Source of the DNA: Bacillota bacterium
GTDB taxonomy: Bacteria; Bacillota; Bacilli; Bacillales_A; Planococcaceae
Direction of reading: 5' to 3'
DNA: 55,740 nucleotides
NCBI GenBank assembly: GCA_023405135.1
Contig: JAEXYZ010000101.1
Span: 1 to 55,740 of the forward strand
In this document: positions 7,956 through 17,304 of the stretch, in pieces
How positions within the stretch are numbered: position 1 is the first letter of the stretch
How the letters are laid out: each line of letters starts with the position of its first letter
Notes under the pieces: model-generated
The model's input: the letters and a program-made list of their open reading frames with translations, nothing else
Databases searched by the model: none
What the model was told of the DNA's origin: nothing
Made by a program: the position numbers and the translations under genes

Positions 7956-8633
7956 ATGCTTCAAAATAAACTAAAGAAGCAATGGAGTAAAGTTGCGTCT
8001 GCATTCGTTATAGCAACAGTAATGACAGGAACTATTTTGTCTCAAGCATTTGCCGAGGAATTAAATAATCCTTTTACAGATGTGAAAAAGGATAATTCAC
8101 ATTATAATGCGATTGTTACATTGTATAATGATCAAATTGTTACTGGTGTTACAGCTACAGAATTTAAGCCAAATCAAGAAGCTACTCGTGGTGAGGCAGC
8201 ATTATTTTTAGCAAATGCTTTACAGTTGGACACGCAAAATGTACAAAATCCTGGATTTAAAGACGTGCCATCATCTAGTAAGTATTACGGAGCAATTGCA
8301 GCTCTGTATGAAAAAGACATTATTAATGGCTATGGTGATACGTTTAAGCCTGGTAACACATTAACGAGATCCCAAATGGCGAAAATGCTGACATTAGGAT
8401 TTGGTTTAAAATTAGCAACAACGCTTGATTCAAATTTTGTTGATGTAAAAAAATTAACAGACACGAATACAAAACGTTATATTCAAACGTTAGTTGATTA
8501 CAAAATTACAGTAGGCACAACAGAGACAACATTTAGCCCAAATGGAAAATTAAAACGTGCTCAGCTTGCTTCATTTTTATTTAATGCAATCGAAGCAACA
8601 GACCCTGGCTTAGAAATTATTTCAGTTGAATAG
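7956..8633 (+). CDS. SLH-only secreted protein
   Basis: 225 residues: a signal peptide ending LSQAFA (1-33) and then three SLH repeats (about 38-85, 95-145, 155-215) with essentially nothing else. Core motifs such as INGYGDTFKPGNTLTRSQMAK are intact. It should bind the same pyruvylated polymer as its neighbours but carries no effector domain. It may occupy or space anchoring sites, or be a stripped descendant of a longer protein. GGGGG at about 7945 gives the ribosome-binding site, and a TATAAT at 7900-7905 may be its promoter. A terminator follows at 8646. Confidence 0.85.
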   Translation: MLQNKLKKQWSKVASAFVIATVMTGTILSQAFAEELNNPFTDVKKDNSHYNAIVTLYNDQIVTGVTATEFKPNQEATRGEAALFLANALQLDTQNVQNPGFKDVPSSSKYYGAIAALYEKDIINGYGDTFKPGNTLTRSQMAKMLTLGFGLKLATTLDSNFVDVKKLTDTNTKRYIQTLVDYKITVGTTETTFSPNGKLKRAQLASFLFNAIEATDPGLEIISVE

Positions 8634-8645
8634 AATAATCAGATT

Positions 8646-8680
8646 AAACGCGTTCTCAAAAATTGGGGACGCGTTTTTTC
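8646..8680 (+). terminator. Intrinsic terminator after the SLH-only gene
   Basis: AAACGCGT (8646-8653) pairs with ACGCGTTT (8669-8676), extended by CTC/GGG pairs, and ends in six Ts. Confidence 0.8.
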
Positions 8681-8957
8681 TGTTGTAAATAAAGATAATT
8701 TTAATTGCGTAAATAGGTAGGGAAACTAAGTGAAATAGAAGTAAAAGCGCAAAAAATTTGCAATATGAAATTTCAAATAACCCCCTTATAAGTAAATTTC
8801 ATTCATTTCTTAAGCCTGTCTCTCAATCTCTATAAAACAGTAATGATTTTTTATACTATTTCTATTATGTTTTGGGATGTTATAATGGTGTTTGAGTGTT
8901 CTTTTTTCGACACGAAACGCTATGTTAGAATAGTCAACTAGGAGGAGCAAAATATAA
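8681..8957. promoter_or_regulatory. Promoter region of the 834-aa SLH gene with a Spo0A-like box
   Basis: An extended -10 element (TG, any base, TATAAT) lies at 8878-8886, which would place the start of transcription near 8893. Just downstream, 8906-8912 reads TTCGACA, the reverse of the Spo0A box TGTCGAA, embedded in a run matching the longer 0A consensus (GTGTCGAAAAAA). A bound regulator there would overlap the start of transcription. GGAGGAG (8941-8947) is the ribosome-binding site. The rest shows nothing further. Confidence 0.5.
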
Positions 8958-11462
8958 ATGAAGAAATTATCGACAATTCTTATATCCCTCTCACTTACGC
9001 TGTCGACTATTCCACCGATAAGTGTCAGTGCGTCAGAGGATGATATTCAAAATATATCTGAATCAAATGTCGATTTATTAAATGAAGAAAGTTCAACTAA
9101 TAATATATCGACTGAAAATTCTACAGTAACTGATCAGCTCGAAACTACACCAGAAACTGTTGAAGCCACAAATGGGACAAACAGTTCGGAAGGGAATAAC
9201 AGTCAGATAACAGAGGATTCTTCTACAGAAATAACTGATACTGAAACAAATGGTAGTCAGTCAACTGAAGATTCAGCAACTGTGACACCTCAACAATTTA
9301 CTGTTTCACAAAAGCTAGCTGATATTCCAAATTCATTTTGGGCTAAAAATGAAGTGATGCAGCTTGTTGAAATGGGTGTTATTAACGGTTATCCCGATGG
9401 TGAGTTTCGACCAGCATTAGAAATAAATCGTGGACAAGCAGCAAACCTTTTTGCAGGTGCCCTTAAATTACCTGCCGCTCCTTACCAACCAATGTTTTCT
9501 GATGTAAGTCCTAAATCAAGCTTTTTACAAGGTGTAATGAGAACTTTTGCATCAGGAATCTTTTTTGGGAAACCAGGTGGGAAATTCGGCGTTGCTGATG
9601 GTTTAACTCGTGAGCAAATGGCGACTACAATTGTTCGTGCTTTTGAGTTGAAAGATACAGGGGAAGAGATAACTTTTAAAGATTGGAATCGAATAAGCCC
9701 ATCCCATCGCGAAAACGTAAAAATTTTAGCACAACATGGAATCACGACTGGTAAAGAGGATGGAACATTTGATCCGAAAACAACGGTAAATCGCGTTACA
9801 TTTACAGTGATGCTGTACCGTGCTTTAGTTGCAACGAATCGAATTCCTGAAAATCAGTTTACGATTACAGCAAGTGAAACATCTAGCAATTATGTATTAA
9901 ATCGCAAAGAAGCGAATTTCGCAAAAGTAACAGATGAGGTAAACCCACTATACATTCGTGCCAATACGACGATTGTGAAAAAAGGTACAACAACTACTTC
10001 TTATGGTGTAGCAAAGGATACTGTTTATAATTACTTAATTGGTGTAAGTGGAGCAGTTTTGGAAGTAACTGTGCGCCAATTGAATAATGGGGATCAATTT
10101 GTTTTCACAACATTGGAAAATCCATCAAATTCAAAAGTGACAGTTGATTTATTCCAAAAAGAAGTTGGTATCGCAAATTCAAGATTATATCGCTATGATC
10201 GTTATCCAATTAAAAAGAATCCAGATGATGTATTCGGTTATGATTCATCGAGCTACCCAACAGGTCTACTTCGTTTTATAAATAGTGATGGAGCAGTTTC
10301 TGGTGAGCGGATGGTCGGTCAAGCTTATCGTTCTAAGCAACTAGTTGAAACGTATAAAGAAGGCGGACGTAGCTTAATGCGCGATTTAATTTCCGAGGAT
10401 GAAGCACTTTCCTATAACAAATTAGGAACTGAAATGTATGTATTCTATACATTAAAATCAAATGGAAAAGATATCGTGGATACATGGTATATGGATTCGG
10501 ACGAGAAATTGTTTAACTCTGATGTAAACATGAACAATTGGATGATTGAATCAGCTCAAAATTATAAGAAACGCAACAAATGGTATACAGCAGAAGGACC
10601 GTTTAATAAAATGGCGACTACTACTGAACCAATGCCAAGTTCTTATCAAGGCTTCGGACGTAATTTATTGTTAGTGAAAGAGGATCGCGCATTAGTGTTA
10701 TATAAAGAACAAGGTGATCGTTATTTCAGAAACTTAGTAAACAATTCTTTCGTAAGCTTAAATAAATTTAAAGGCAATAAAAAGTATTGGGAAACGGAAG
10801 TAACAAGTACTTATTTAAAAGGGCTTTACGGTATCCATGCACCATTTATCGATACACGTTTCAACGAGCAAATTGCTTTATTCTACTATAATTCCGGCGA
10901 AATGTTTGGTGTTCCAAATTATAAAGAGCCTTTACGAAACTATGCAGATTTGCTCGTTTCAAGAGAGGCTGCGGGACATATTATTCGAGTAGATCGTGAT
11001 TCTTATTATATCGCGGACTACTTCCCACTTGTACAGCAAGTAACGACTCATTCTTCTATGAATCATATGTTAGGTGGCATGAATTTGTTATTGATTGCTT
11101 ACAAAGAATTTGGAGATGCGAAATATTTAAAAACAGCAACAGCGATTCAAACAGCTATTGCAAAAGAGAAAAATAAATGGATTCGCTCAAACGGAGACAT
11201 TTGGTATCGCGTCAATAAACAAGGAGAGTTTAAAGGTGAGGATTATCAGCATTTAACGTTAGAGGACTTAATCAACTCTTATCGTTTATGGAAGGACATT
11301 AATCCATCATATTTACCAGTATTAGAAGATATGATTGCATCCAAGGCAGGCTATTTATCAAGAAATAATTATGGCTACACGCTAAAAATTAAAAATGGCC
11401 TAGAAGAAATTGGATTGTCAAAATATTTACCGAATGGACCAATGTACACAGATGCATTATAA
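8958..11462 (+). CDS. SLH protein with a large uncharacterised C-terminal region
   Basis: 834 residues. A signal peptide (1-25) precedes a low-complexity Ser/Thr/Glu/Asn linker (about 26-115), then three SLH domains (about 118-285). The remaining 550 residues are unlike the usual SLH partners. Their first part looks beta-rich (290-400). The second (about 520-834) is helical, with spaced motifs such as YLKGLYGIHAPFID, THSSMNHMLGGMNLLLIAYK and EDYQHLTLEDLINSYRLW. Spaced amphipathic helix pairs with His and aromatic residues recall the (alpha/alpha) toroid of polysaccharide epimerases and lyases such as glucuronyl C5-epimerase, but I cannot align catalytic residues. A role on a wall or capsule glycan is a guess. 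Its own promoter and terminator make it a single-gene transcript. Confidence 0.8.
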   Translation: MKKLSTILISLSLTLSTIPPISVSASEDDIQNISESNVDLLNEESSTNNISTENSTVTDQLETTPETVEATNGTNSSEGNNSQITEDSSTEITDTETNGSQSTEDSATVTPQQFTVSQKLADIPNSFWAKNEVMQLVEMGVINGYPDGEFRPALEINRGQAANLFAGALKLPAAPYQPMFSDVSPKSSFLQGVMRTFASGIFFGKPGGKFGVADGLTREQMATTIVRAFELKDTGEEITFKDWNRISPSHRENVKILAQHGITTGKEDGTFDPKTTVNRVTFTVMLYRALVATNRIPENQFTITASETSSNYVLNRKEANFAKVTDEVNPLYIRANTTIVKKGTTTTSYGVAKDTVYNYLIGVSGAVLEVTVRQLNNGDQFVFTTLENPSNSKVTVDLFQKEVGIANSRLYRYDRYPIKKNPDDVFGYDSSSYPTGLLRFINSDGAVSGERMVGQAYRSKQLVETYKEGGRSLMRDLISEDEALSYNKLGTEMYVFYTLKSNGKDIVDTWYMDSDEKLFNSDVNMNNWMIESAQNYKKRNKWYTAEGPFNKMATTTEPMPSSYQGFGRNLLLVKEDRALVLYKEQGDRYFRNLVNNSFVSLNKFKGNKKYWETEVTSTYLKGLYGIHAPFIDTRFNEQIALFYYNSGEMFGVPNYKEPLRNYADLLVSREAAGHIIRVDRDSYYIADYFPLVQQVTTHSSMNHMLGGMNLLLIAYKEFGDAKYLKTATAIQTAIAKEKNKWIRSNGDIWYRVNKQGEFKGEDYQHLTLEDLINSYRLWKDINPSYLPVLEDMIASKAGYLSRNNYGYTLKIKNGLEEIGLSKYLPNGPMYTDAL

Positions 11463-11466
11463 TCAT

Positions 11467-11511
11467 AATCTTGTATCAATCTTTATGTAGGATTGATACA
11501 AGATTTTTTAT
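11467..11511 (+). terminator. Intrinsic terminator
   Basis: Perfect 15-bp stem (11467-11481 with 11491-11505) and a T-rich tail, 5 bp after the stop of the 834-aa SLH gene. Confidence 0.9.
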
Positions 11512-11669
11512 TTTGGGAATTACATAAAATTAAGTGATCAAAAGATAAATCTTTTGTTGTGTTAGTAACGTCTAAATATAAAGAGCTGTTCTCCTAAATA
11601 GAATTACAATAGTAAAAATGGCTTTCGTTCTATATAATAAGAAAAGTTTAATTAAAGAAAAGAAACTTC

Positions 11670-11678
11670 TGATATAAT
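11670..11678 (+). promoter_or_regulatory. Extended -10 promoter of the SLH-CAP gene
   Basis: TGATATAAT matches the extended -10 form and lies about 43 bp before the gene start. No good -35 is seen at the usual distance. Confidence 0.45.
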
Positions 11679-11720
11679 AAATAATATAGAAAAGGTATAG
11701 GTCTAAAAAGGAGACGTTTG

Positions 11721-12842
11721 ATGATGCGGAAAAAACTATTCATTACAACTTCCATCGTGCTACTATTAACAAGCAATTTGTTGCATTCAGAAGCGAAAGC
11801 ATCAAACGTTAATAATACAGAAACAAATATCGAAGCAACTACCCTTGCAGATTCCCAGCAATATTATTTTAAAGACGTAAAGAAAAATCATTGGGCAGCT
11901 GAATCGATTAAATATTTAGTGGATAAAGGGTATATGCAAGCATATAAGGACGGTTCCTTTAAACCGAATAGTAATACAACTAGAGGAGAAGCAGCCTTTG
12001 TTATTGCGAAAATGATGGGCATTTCAATGGAATCAACTTTCGAATTAAAAGCAGAGGATGTACCAACTACCCATCCTTATTACAATGAAATCCGCAAATT
12101 AGCTGAGCTAGGAATTATTCAAAATAACAAAAATTTCAATCCAAATGACCCATTGAAGCGTGCACATATATCAAAAATGATTTCGCTTGCCTTCGATATT
12201 GTCGTTGATCATAAAAACAGTTCAACCTTTAAAGATTATCCGAAAAATTATTGGGCAAAGTCTTATATTGAATCATTAGCGGATGTTGACGTTATTAACG
12301 GAACGACTAGCACAACATTTTCACCTAATAAATATGTTACTCGTGCCCATTTAGCCGGATTAACAGTAAGAGGCATGGAGTTCAGTAAAAAAATTGATCG
12401 TTTAGAAGTTGCCTATGATTATTTATCAAAAGATTATATTTCAACGGTTAATATGTACGTAAAATGGACGAATGAGGTCGTTACACTAGTTAATGAGGAA
12501 CGGAAGAAATCTGGTCTAAGTGCTTTAAAAGAAGATCCGGAATTAAGTCAACTTGCTATTATTAAAGCTCGGGATATGATTAATCGAAACTACTTTGAAC
12601 ATAACTCTCCATATTATGGCCAATCATGGGATATGGCAACTTTATTTGATTATGATTACACAAGCTTTGGAGAAAATATAGCACGTAATTTCCAATCACC
12701 TAAAGAGGTAGTAAATGCGTGGATGGCTTCCGATAAACATCGCGCAAACATTTTAAATAAAAATTATACAAATATAGGTGTCGGAGTTAAGCCGAATGAA
12801 TCTAGAAATTATTATTGGGTTCAACTATTTTCTAGCAAATAA
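11721..12842 (+). CDS. SLH protein with C-terminal CAP (SCP-like) domain
   Basis: About 373 residues: signal peptide (1-27), three SLH domains (about 48-210) and a CAP/SCP-like domain (about 245-373). The CAP fold is shown by FEHNSPYYG (His), SFGENIAR (Glu) and ASDKHRANILNKNYTNIGVG, the standard signatures. Bacterial CAP domains are secreted; their molecular activity is mostly unknown. AAAGGAG is well placed for ATG 11721; a TTG (11718) and a second ATG (11724) are alternatives. It lies among wall hydrolases with the same anchor, which suggests a role at the wall surface. No cysteine is present. Confidence 0.88.
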   Translation: MMRKKLFITTSIVLLLTSNLLHSEAKASNVNNTETNIEATTLADSQQYYFKDVKKNHWAAESIKYLVDKGYMQAYKDGSFKPNSNTTRGEAAFVIAKMMGISMESTFELKAEDVPTTHPYYNEIRKLAELGIIQNNKNFNPNDPLKRAHISKMISLAFDIVVDHKNSSTFKDYPKNYWAKSYIESLADVDVINGTTSTTFSPNKYVTRAHLAGLTVRGMEFSKKIDRLEVAYDYLSKDYISTVNMYVKWTNEVVTLVNEERKKSGLSALKEDPELSQLAIIKARDMINRNYFEHNSPYYGQSWDMATLFDYDYTSFGENIARNFQSPKEVVNAWMASDKHRANILNKNYTNIGVGVKPNESRNYYWVQLFSSK

Positions 12843-12913
12843 TTTGGTAATTAATAGAGTTTCTATTACATTAATGTTACACGTGTAATAGAAAATTATT
12901 AGAGGAAATCTCA

Positions 12914-12961
12914 CAAAAATACCGAGTCTCTAGGCTTTTCATAGAGAATCGGTATTTTTTT
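12914..12961 (+). terminator. Intrinsic terminator
   Basis: AAAATACCGA...TCTCTA pairs with TAGAGA...CGGTATTTTTT around a CTTTTC-containing loop. A weaker hairpin (TTTCTATTACA with TGTAATAGAAA) precedes it at about 12860-12890. Confidence 0.85.
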
Positions 12962-13067
12962 GTTTAATAACAAACGTTACATAAATGAAAAATATCAACG
13001 CTTTTTTCTATGGTAGTCTTTATATAGGCAAAAAAAGCTAAGGCTTTTGGAAGGAGTTTCATACATA

Positions 13068-13979
13068 ATGAAAAAAAGATGGTTATTACCGATTTTTGCT
13101 TCCTTCATGATTTTTTCTACAGTACATACAAATGATGCAGAAGCAGCTACATATTCAGAATTAAAAAGTACAGCAACTCAATATATAGGCACTCCATATA
13201 AATACGGTGGAACAACAGTTAACGGAATTGATTGTTCAGGATATACAAGTCTAGTATTTTCTAAATTTGGTATTTCACTACCACGTACATCGAAAGAACA
13301 ATATCAACAAGGAACATCAGTATCTAAAAGTAATTTAATACCTGGAGACTTAGTATTCTTTAATACATCTGGTTCAGGTGTTTCACATGTTGGAATTTAT
13401 ATTGGTGGAGGAGACTTTATCTCAGCTACTACAAGTTCTGGTGTTAAAGTTGACAGCATTTCAGATCCTTATTATTGGGGTTCAAAATATGTTGGAGCAA
13501 AACGAATTGGAGACTTTACAAAAAATCAAGTTGTTGCAGAAGTAAAAAATGCTTCTATCAATTTCGATATTTACGCATCTCGTGGTGAAGTTGCTCTTCA
13601 AGTAGCTAAAGCGTTAGAATTAGATATTTCGGATACAAATTCACCTTTCCCAGATGTAAAACCATCTTCTAAATATGCAGGTGCAGTTACTGCTCTTAAC
13701 AAGCTTGGTATTTTTACAGGAGATCAAAATGGTAAGTTTAATCCAAGTTCTCCAATTACACGTGGACAAGTTGCAAAAGTTTTAGTTGAAGCATTTAACT
13801 TAAAAATGCAAGGTGAAGCTGAAAACTTTACAGATGTAAAAGCATCTCATTGGGCACATGAATATGTACAAATTCTTTCATCGAATAAAATTACAACTGG
13901 TAAGGGCGATGGAACGTTTGGATTAAACAGTCATGTTACATTAAAACATATGGATGTATTTATTGGTCGTTTGAAATAA
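13068..13979 (+). CDS. NlpC/P60 endopeptidase with C-terminal SLH domains
   Basis: 303 residues: signal peptide (1-27), NlpC/P60 domain (about 28-150), then SLH sequence. Members cut peptide stems of peptidoglycan. The catalytic Cys56 (GIDCSGY) and His107 (VSHVGIYIG) are present. The third catalytic position, usually His in FIHA, is Ser119 here (DFISA), whereas the paralogue at 34682 keeps His. The SLH region is also unusual: the first repeat starts at its second half (ASRGEVALQVAKALEL), so only about two and a half SLH units are present, and the last one lacks the TRxE motif (VTLKHM). Start at ATG 13068, after GGAAGGAG. Order (enzyme first, anchor last) is opposite to most neighbours. Confidence 0.88.
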   Translation: MKKRWLLPIFASFMIFSTVHTNDAEAATYSELKSTATQYIGTPYKYGGTTVNGIDCSGYTSLVFSKFGISLPRTSKEQYQQGTSVSKSNLIPGDLVFFNTSGSGVSHVGIYIGGGDFISATTSSGVKVDSISDPYYWGSKYVGAKRIGDFTKNQVVAEVKNASINFDIYASRGEVALQVAKALELDISDTNSPFPDVKPSSKYAGAVTALNKLGIFTGDQNGKFNPSSPITRGQVAKVLVEAFNLKMQGEAENFTDVKASHWAHEYVQILSSNKITTGKGDGTFGLNSHVTLKHMDVFIGRLK

Positions 13980-13991
13980 TAATACATAACG

Positions 13992-14036
13992 GGCGGTTCA
14001 GAAAGTTAAATTTCTGGACCGCCTTACTGCGTTTTT
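13992..14036 (+). terminator. Intrinsic terminator
   Basis: GGCGGTTCAGAAA (13992-14004) pairs with TTTCTGGACCGCC (14011-14023) with one G-U, followed after a short gap by Ts. Confidence 0.75.
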
Positions 14037-14309
14037 CAAGTATATTATTTAAAAATAGTATTATTAAAGAAATGACTAAGAGCTTTTAATACTTCATTTG
14101 TTCGTCTCTTTTTTTCTACATTAATCTTTTTAATTCATGTACAATAGTATATAAATAAGTTGTAATATATTGAATATTTTTGCAGTTTAAAAGAAAAAAA
14201 CGAGATTTTTGTTTATTCATGTGAAATAAGGTAGAAAAGCCCGATGTATCCATTGCTATAATTTGATAAAATAGGAATGCGCGAAAAAATGAAGGGAGGA
14301 AGTGGAACA
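14037..14309. other. Intergenic region before the SLH amidase gene
   Basis: AT-rich, with no credible gene. A minus-strand open frame here (14116-14310) is cysteine- and aromatic-rich without a signal or family pattern and overlaps the start of the amidase gene. Confidence 0.4.
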
Positions 14310-16235
14310 TTGTCTATCAAAAAAATCAGTCTTTTTGTATTAGTTTTCATCATGTCAATGTTTACGATACATAATGTAAGTGCTAGTCAACGATTTGTAG
14401 ATGTCCCTTCGTCGCATGGAGCGTCTGAAGAGATTAATTATCTTGTCGATTTAGGTGTAATTAAAGGATATACGGAAAATGGCAAATCTTATTACAAGCC
14501 AAATAATCCAGTAACACGCGGACAAGCTGCAAAAATGGTTATCGAATCAACTGATAACAAACCATTAGTTGTATCAAAATCTTCATTTTCAGATATCAAA
14601 CTAGATTTATATCCTGAGCTATCTGGCTATGTTGAAAGCGCAGTAAAATTAGGCTTCTTTACAGAATACAGTAGTGGGAAATTTGCACCTAATACGCCAC
14701 TATCTAGAAATGATATGGCGAAAACGTTATCAATAGCATTTAATTTAGATGTTGATAAATATGCAAATTTGACAATTCCATTTACAGACGTATCACCAAA
14801 AGATCCTTATTATAAGTACATTGCTGCGATTTATTACAACGGAATAACAAAAGGCGATGAAAATGGAACAAAATATAATCCAACGAAATCCGTAACACGA
14901 GCTCAGTTTGCATCCTTTATTGCACGCTCTAAGGAAGACAAGTATAAACTTGACCTACCTGTTCAAGGTGTTACAGTACCAAACGAAGAGGACGCGATTG
15001 GTACTGTTAAAGCAACAACTGATAATTTAAACGTTCGTTCCTCAGCATCTTCTTCAACAAGTACTAACATTTTAGGAAAAGTAAATACAGGAACAAAATT
15101 ACCTGTATATAAAGTTGAGGGCAGTTGGTTAAAGGTTTCCTACAATGGTCGTTATGCATATATTTCAAGTAACTATGCTCAATTTTTAGATCAGGATGGA
15201 CAACCAGTTGGCTCTGTAAAAAAAGAAGTTATTGCAAACGCAAAAAAAGTAATAGTGTATAAAACGCGAGATATTAATGGAAAAGAGTTAGGTTCCTATA
15301 ATAGCGGCGATAAAATTAAAGTCTACAAAACAGTTGGCAATTGGTATTTAACTGTACAAAATGGACTACCAGGCTATGTACGTGTTATTCAAACGAAAGA
15401 AATTGAAAAAGAGGAACCTGTTGTTGAAACACCAGAAGAGAAACCACCAGTCGATGATAATAAAGATGATCAACTATCAACGAACACAATTGGTATGGCA
15501 ACAGTTAATTCCTTACACATTCGTTCAGAAGCATCTGGAACATCAAAATCTTTAGGCACAATTAATCGTGGAACATATGTAGAAGTTCATTCTATTTCTG
15601 GAAACTGGGCAAAGGTTACCTATAATGGAATTAAAGGTTACATACACAAAACATATTTGCGATTAATTAATCAATCCGGTAGCAGTGTAGCAGGTCGTAT
15701 TATCGTTCTTGATCCTGGTCATGGTGGAAAAGACCCTGGTACGTCAAAGAATGGTGCTATTGAAAAAGAAATCGTTCTTAAAGTAGCTACGAAAGTGAAA
15801 GAAAAGTTAGAGGCTGCTGGTGCGAAAGTGTATATGACTCGTTCAGGTGATACGTATCCAACATTGCAAGATCGTGTAGATTATGCAGCTAATAAATATG
15901 CGGAAATATTTGTAAGTATCCATGTGAATTCAGCATCAAGCGAATCAGCAAGTGGAACTGAAACGTACTATAGTATTTCGGGTGAGAACCAACAGGAAGA
16001 TCATCGTTTAGCAAGTGCGATTAATTCTCAAATCGTGAAAAATGCAAACATGGTAGATCGCGGTGTAAGAAAAGAGGATTACTTCGTAGTTCGAAACTTA
16101 ACGTTACCTTCAGTATTAGTAGAATTAGGATTCGTCACTAATGCCTCAGACCGTGAAAAACTAACAAGCAGCAAATATATTGATATTTTTGCAGACTCCA
16201 TCTACACTGGAATCGTACAATACTATAAGAAATAA
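14310..16235 (+). CDS. SLH-SH3-N-acetylmuramoyl-L-alanine amidase
   Basis: 641 residues: signal peptide (1-26, ending NVSAS), three SLH domains (about 27-210), SH3b-type modules (about 235-300 and 390-455, with a degenerate copy between) and an amidase_3 domain (about 465-641). Zinc ligands and catalytic residues are in place: LDPGHGGKDPG, GAIEKEI, FVSIHVNS and LVELGF. It hydrolyses the bond between MurNAc and L-alanine. I start at TTG 14310 because GGGAGGA precedes it at the right distance; the upstream in-frame ATG would place that box inside the gene. It is comparable in layout to SLH amidases of the Bacillus cereus group. A perfect terminator follows. Confidence 0.9.
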   Translation: MSIKKISLFVLVFIMSMFTIHNVSASQRFVDVPSSHGASEEINYLVDLGVIKGYTENGKSYYKPNNPVTRGQAAKMVIESTDNKPLVVSKSSFSDIKLDLYPELSGYVESAVKLGFFTEYSSGKFAPNTPLSRNDMAKTLSIAFNLDVDKYANLTIPFTDVSPKDPYYKYIAAIYYNGITKGDENGTKYNPTKSVTRAQFASFIARSKEDKYKLDLPVQGVTVPNEEDAIGTVKATTDNLNVRSSASSSTSTNILGKVNTGTKLPVYKVEGSWLKVSYNGRYAYISSNYAQFLDQDGQPVGSVKKEVIANAKKVIVYKTRDINGKELGSYNSGDKIKVYKTVGNWYLTVQNGLPGYVRVIQTKEIEKEEPVVETPEEKPPVDDNKDDQLSTNTIGMATVNSLHIRSEASGTSKSLGTINRGTYVEVHSISGNWAKVTYNGIKGYIHKTYLRLINQSGSSVAGRIIVLDPGHGGKDPGTSKNGAIEKEIVLKVATKVKEKLEAAGAKVYMTRSGDTYPTLQDRVDYAANKYAEIFVSIHVNSASSESASGTETYYSISGENQQEDHRLASAINSQIVKNANMVDRGVRKEDYFVVRNLTLPSVLVELGFVTNASDREKLTSSKYIDIFADSIYTGIVQYYKK

Positions 16236-16242
16236 TTTTGAG

Positions 16243-16281
16243 CGAAGAAAGATCTGTATGAAGATCTTTCTTCGTTTTTTT
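16243..16281 (+). terminator. Intrinsic terminator
   Basis: Perfect 13-bp stem CGAAGAAAGATCT with its complement (16262-16274), loop GTATGA, T tail. Confidence 0.92.
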
Positions 16282-16382
16282 TATTTATGGCATGTAAAAA
16301 TGAAGTCGCGGGAAAATTTTTAAAAAAACTGTTAATTTCAATAAATAATTATTGTAAAATATTTCAAAAAGGGGTGATGTGT

Positions 16383-17301
16383 TTGATAGTACTTCCTCGA
16401 GAAAAGCCTACAAAATTGGATGTGTTGGAAGCAATTGTTCGTAGATTACCTAATACTCATACGAATTATGATTATTATAATGATCTATATATTCGTACCA
16501 AATCAGGTTATGAGGGGGAACAAAAAGTTGACAAAGAATGGGATGAATTAAAAATTCATAAATCATATTATTTATTACATAATCTAGAATTTCAAAATCA
16601 TCAAATAGACACTTTGTATATATGCCCACATTTTATATTAATTTTAGAAATAATAAATATTAGTGGACGTCTTGATTTTGAACAAACGAAACATCAATTT
16701 TTAAGAACTCGAAATGATGGAGTTGTTGAAGGGTTTTATAATCCAATCGATCAAGTTCTTCGTCACGTTAGATATATTCAAAGTTTCAACTTTAAACTAC
16801 CGATTGAATATGCAATTGTTATTTCAAACTCTTCTACAATAATTGGGAATAAGCCTGCTAATATACCAATTTATCATGCGAGTGGCTTACATCATCATAT
16901 TAAACTTCTTACCGAAAAGTACTCCTATAATTATTCAACAAAAAAATTAAATGAAATTGTAGATACAATATTACATTACCACTCTCCAAAAAAATTGGAC
17001 ATTTCAAATAGATAGAGATAGTTTAATTCGTGGAGTACTTTGTGATAACTGTAATTATAAAGTGCCATTGAAATATGTTTATGGAAAGTGGATTTGTAAT
17101 TACTGTGGTTATAAGGGAAAAGAAGCACTTATCACAGGATTGCATGATTATCGTTTGTTAATTAATAATAAAATTAAAAATAAGGATTTTAAATCTTTTT
17201 TTAATATCCCTACAGAAGACACAAAAATATTAGCTAGGTTGAATCTACCTTATGAAGGAGACAAAAAAGGAAGAGTATATAAGATTCCAGAGAATTTTTA
17301 A
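16383..17301 (+). pseudogene. NERD-domain protein gene split by a frameshift
   Basis: The first frame starts best at TTG 16383 (MIVLPREKPTKLDVLEAIVRRLP) behind AAGGGGTG. It encodes a NERD (nuclease-related) domain (GYEGEQKVDKEWDEL; DTLYICPHFILILEIINISG) and stops at 17015. A second frame continues with IRGVLCDNCNYKVP, a CxxC...CNYC zinc ribbon and a GRVYKIP end, the usual C-terminal half of long Bacillus NERD proteins. The frames join if the A7 run at 16988-16994 is A6, so one inserted A (or a sequencing error) breaks the gene. NERD proteins are proposed DNA-processing factors; function is unproven. Both ends are flanked by similar sequences (AATGAAGTCGCGGGAAAA near 16302 and AATGAAGTGGCGGAAAAA near 17304). 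Confidence 0.8.
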
Positions 17302-17304
17302 AAA

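Noticed and set aside
16287..16382. N-terminal extension of the NERD gene
   Set aside because: It has no ribosome-binding site at 16287 and the family starts at the IVLPREKP-type sequence, which follows AAGGGGTG at 16383.
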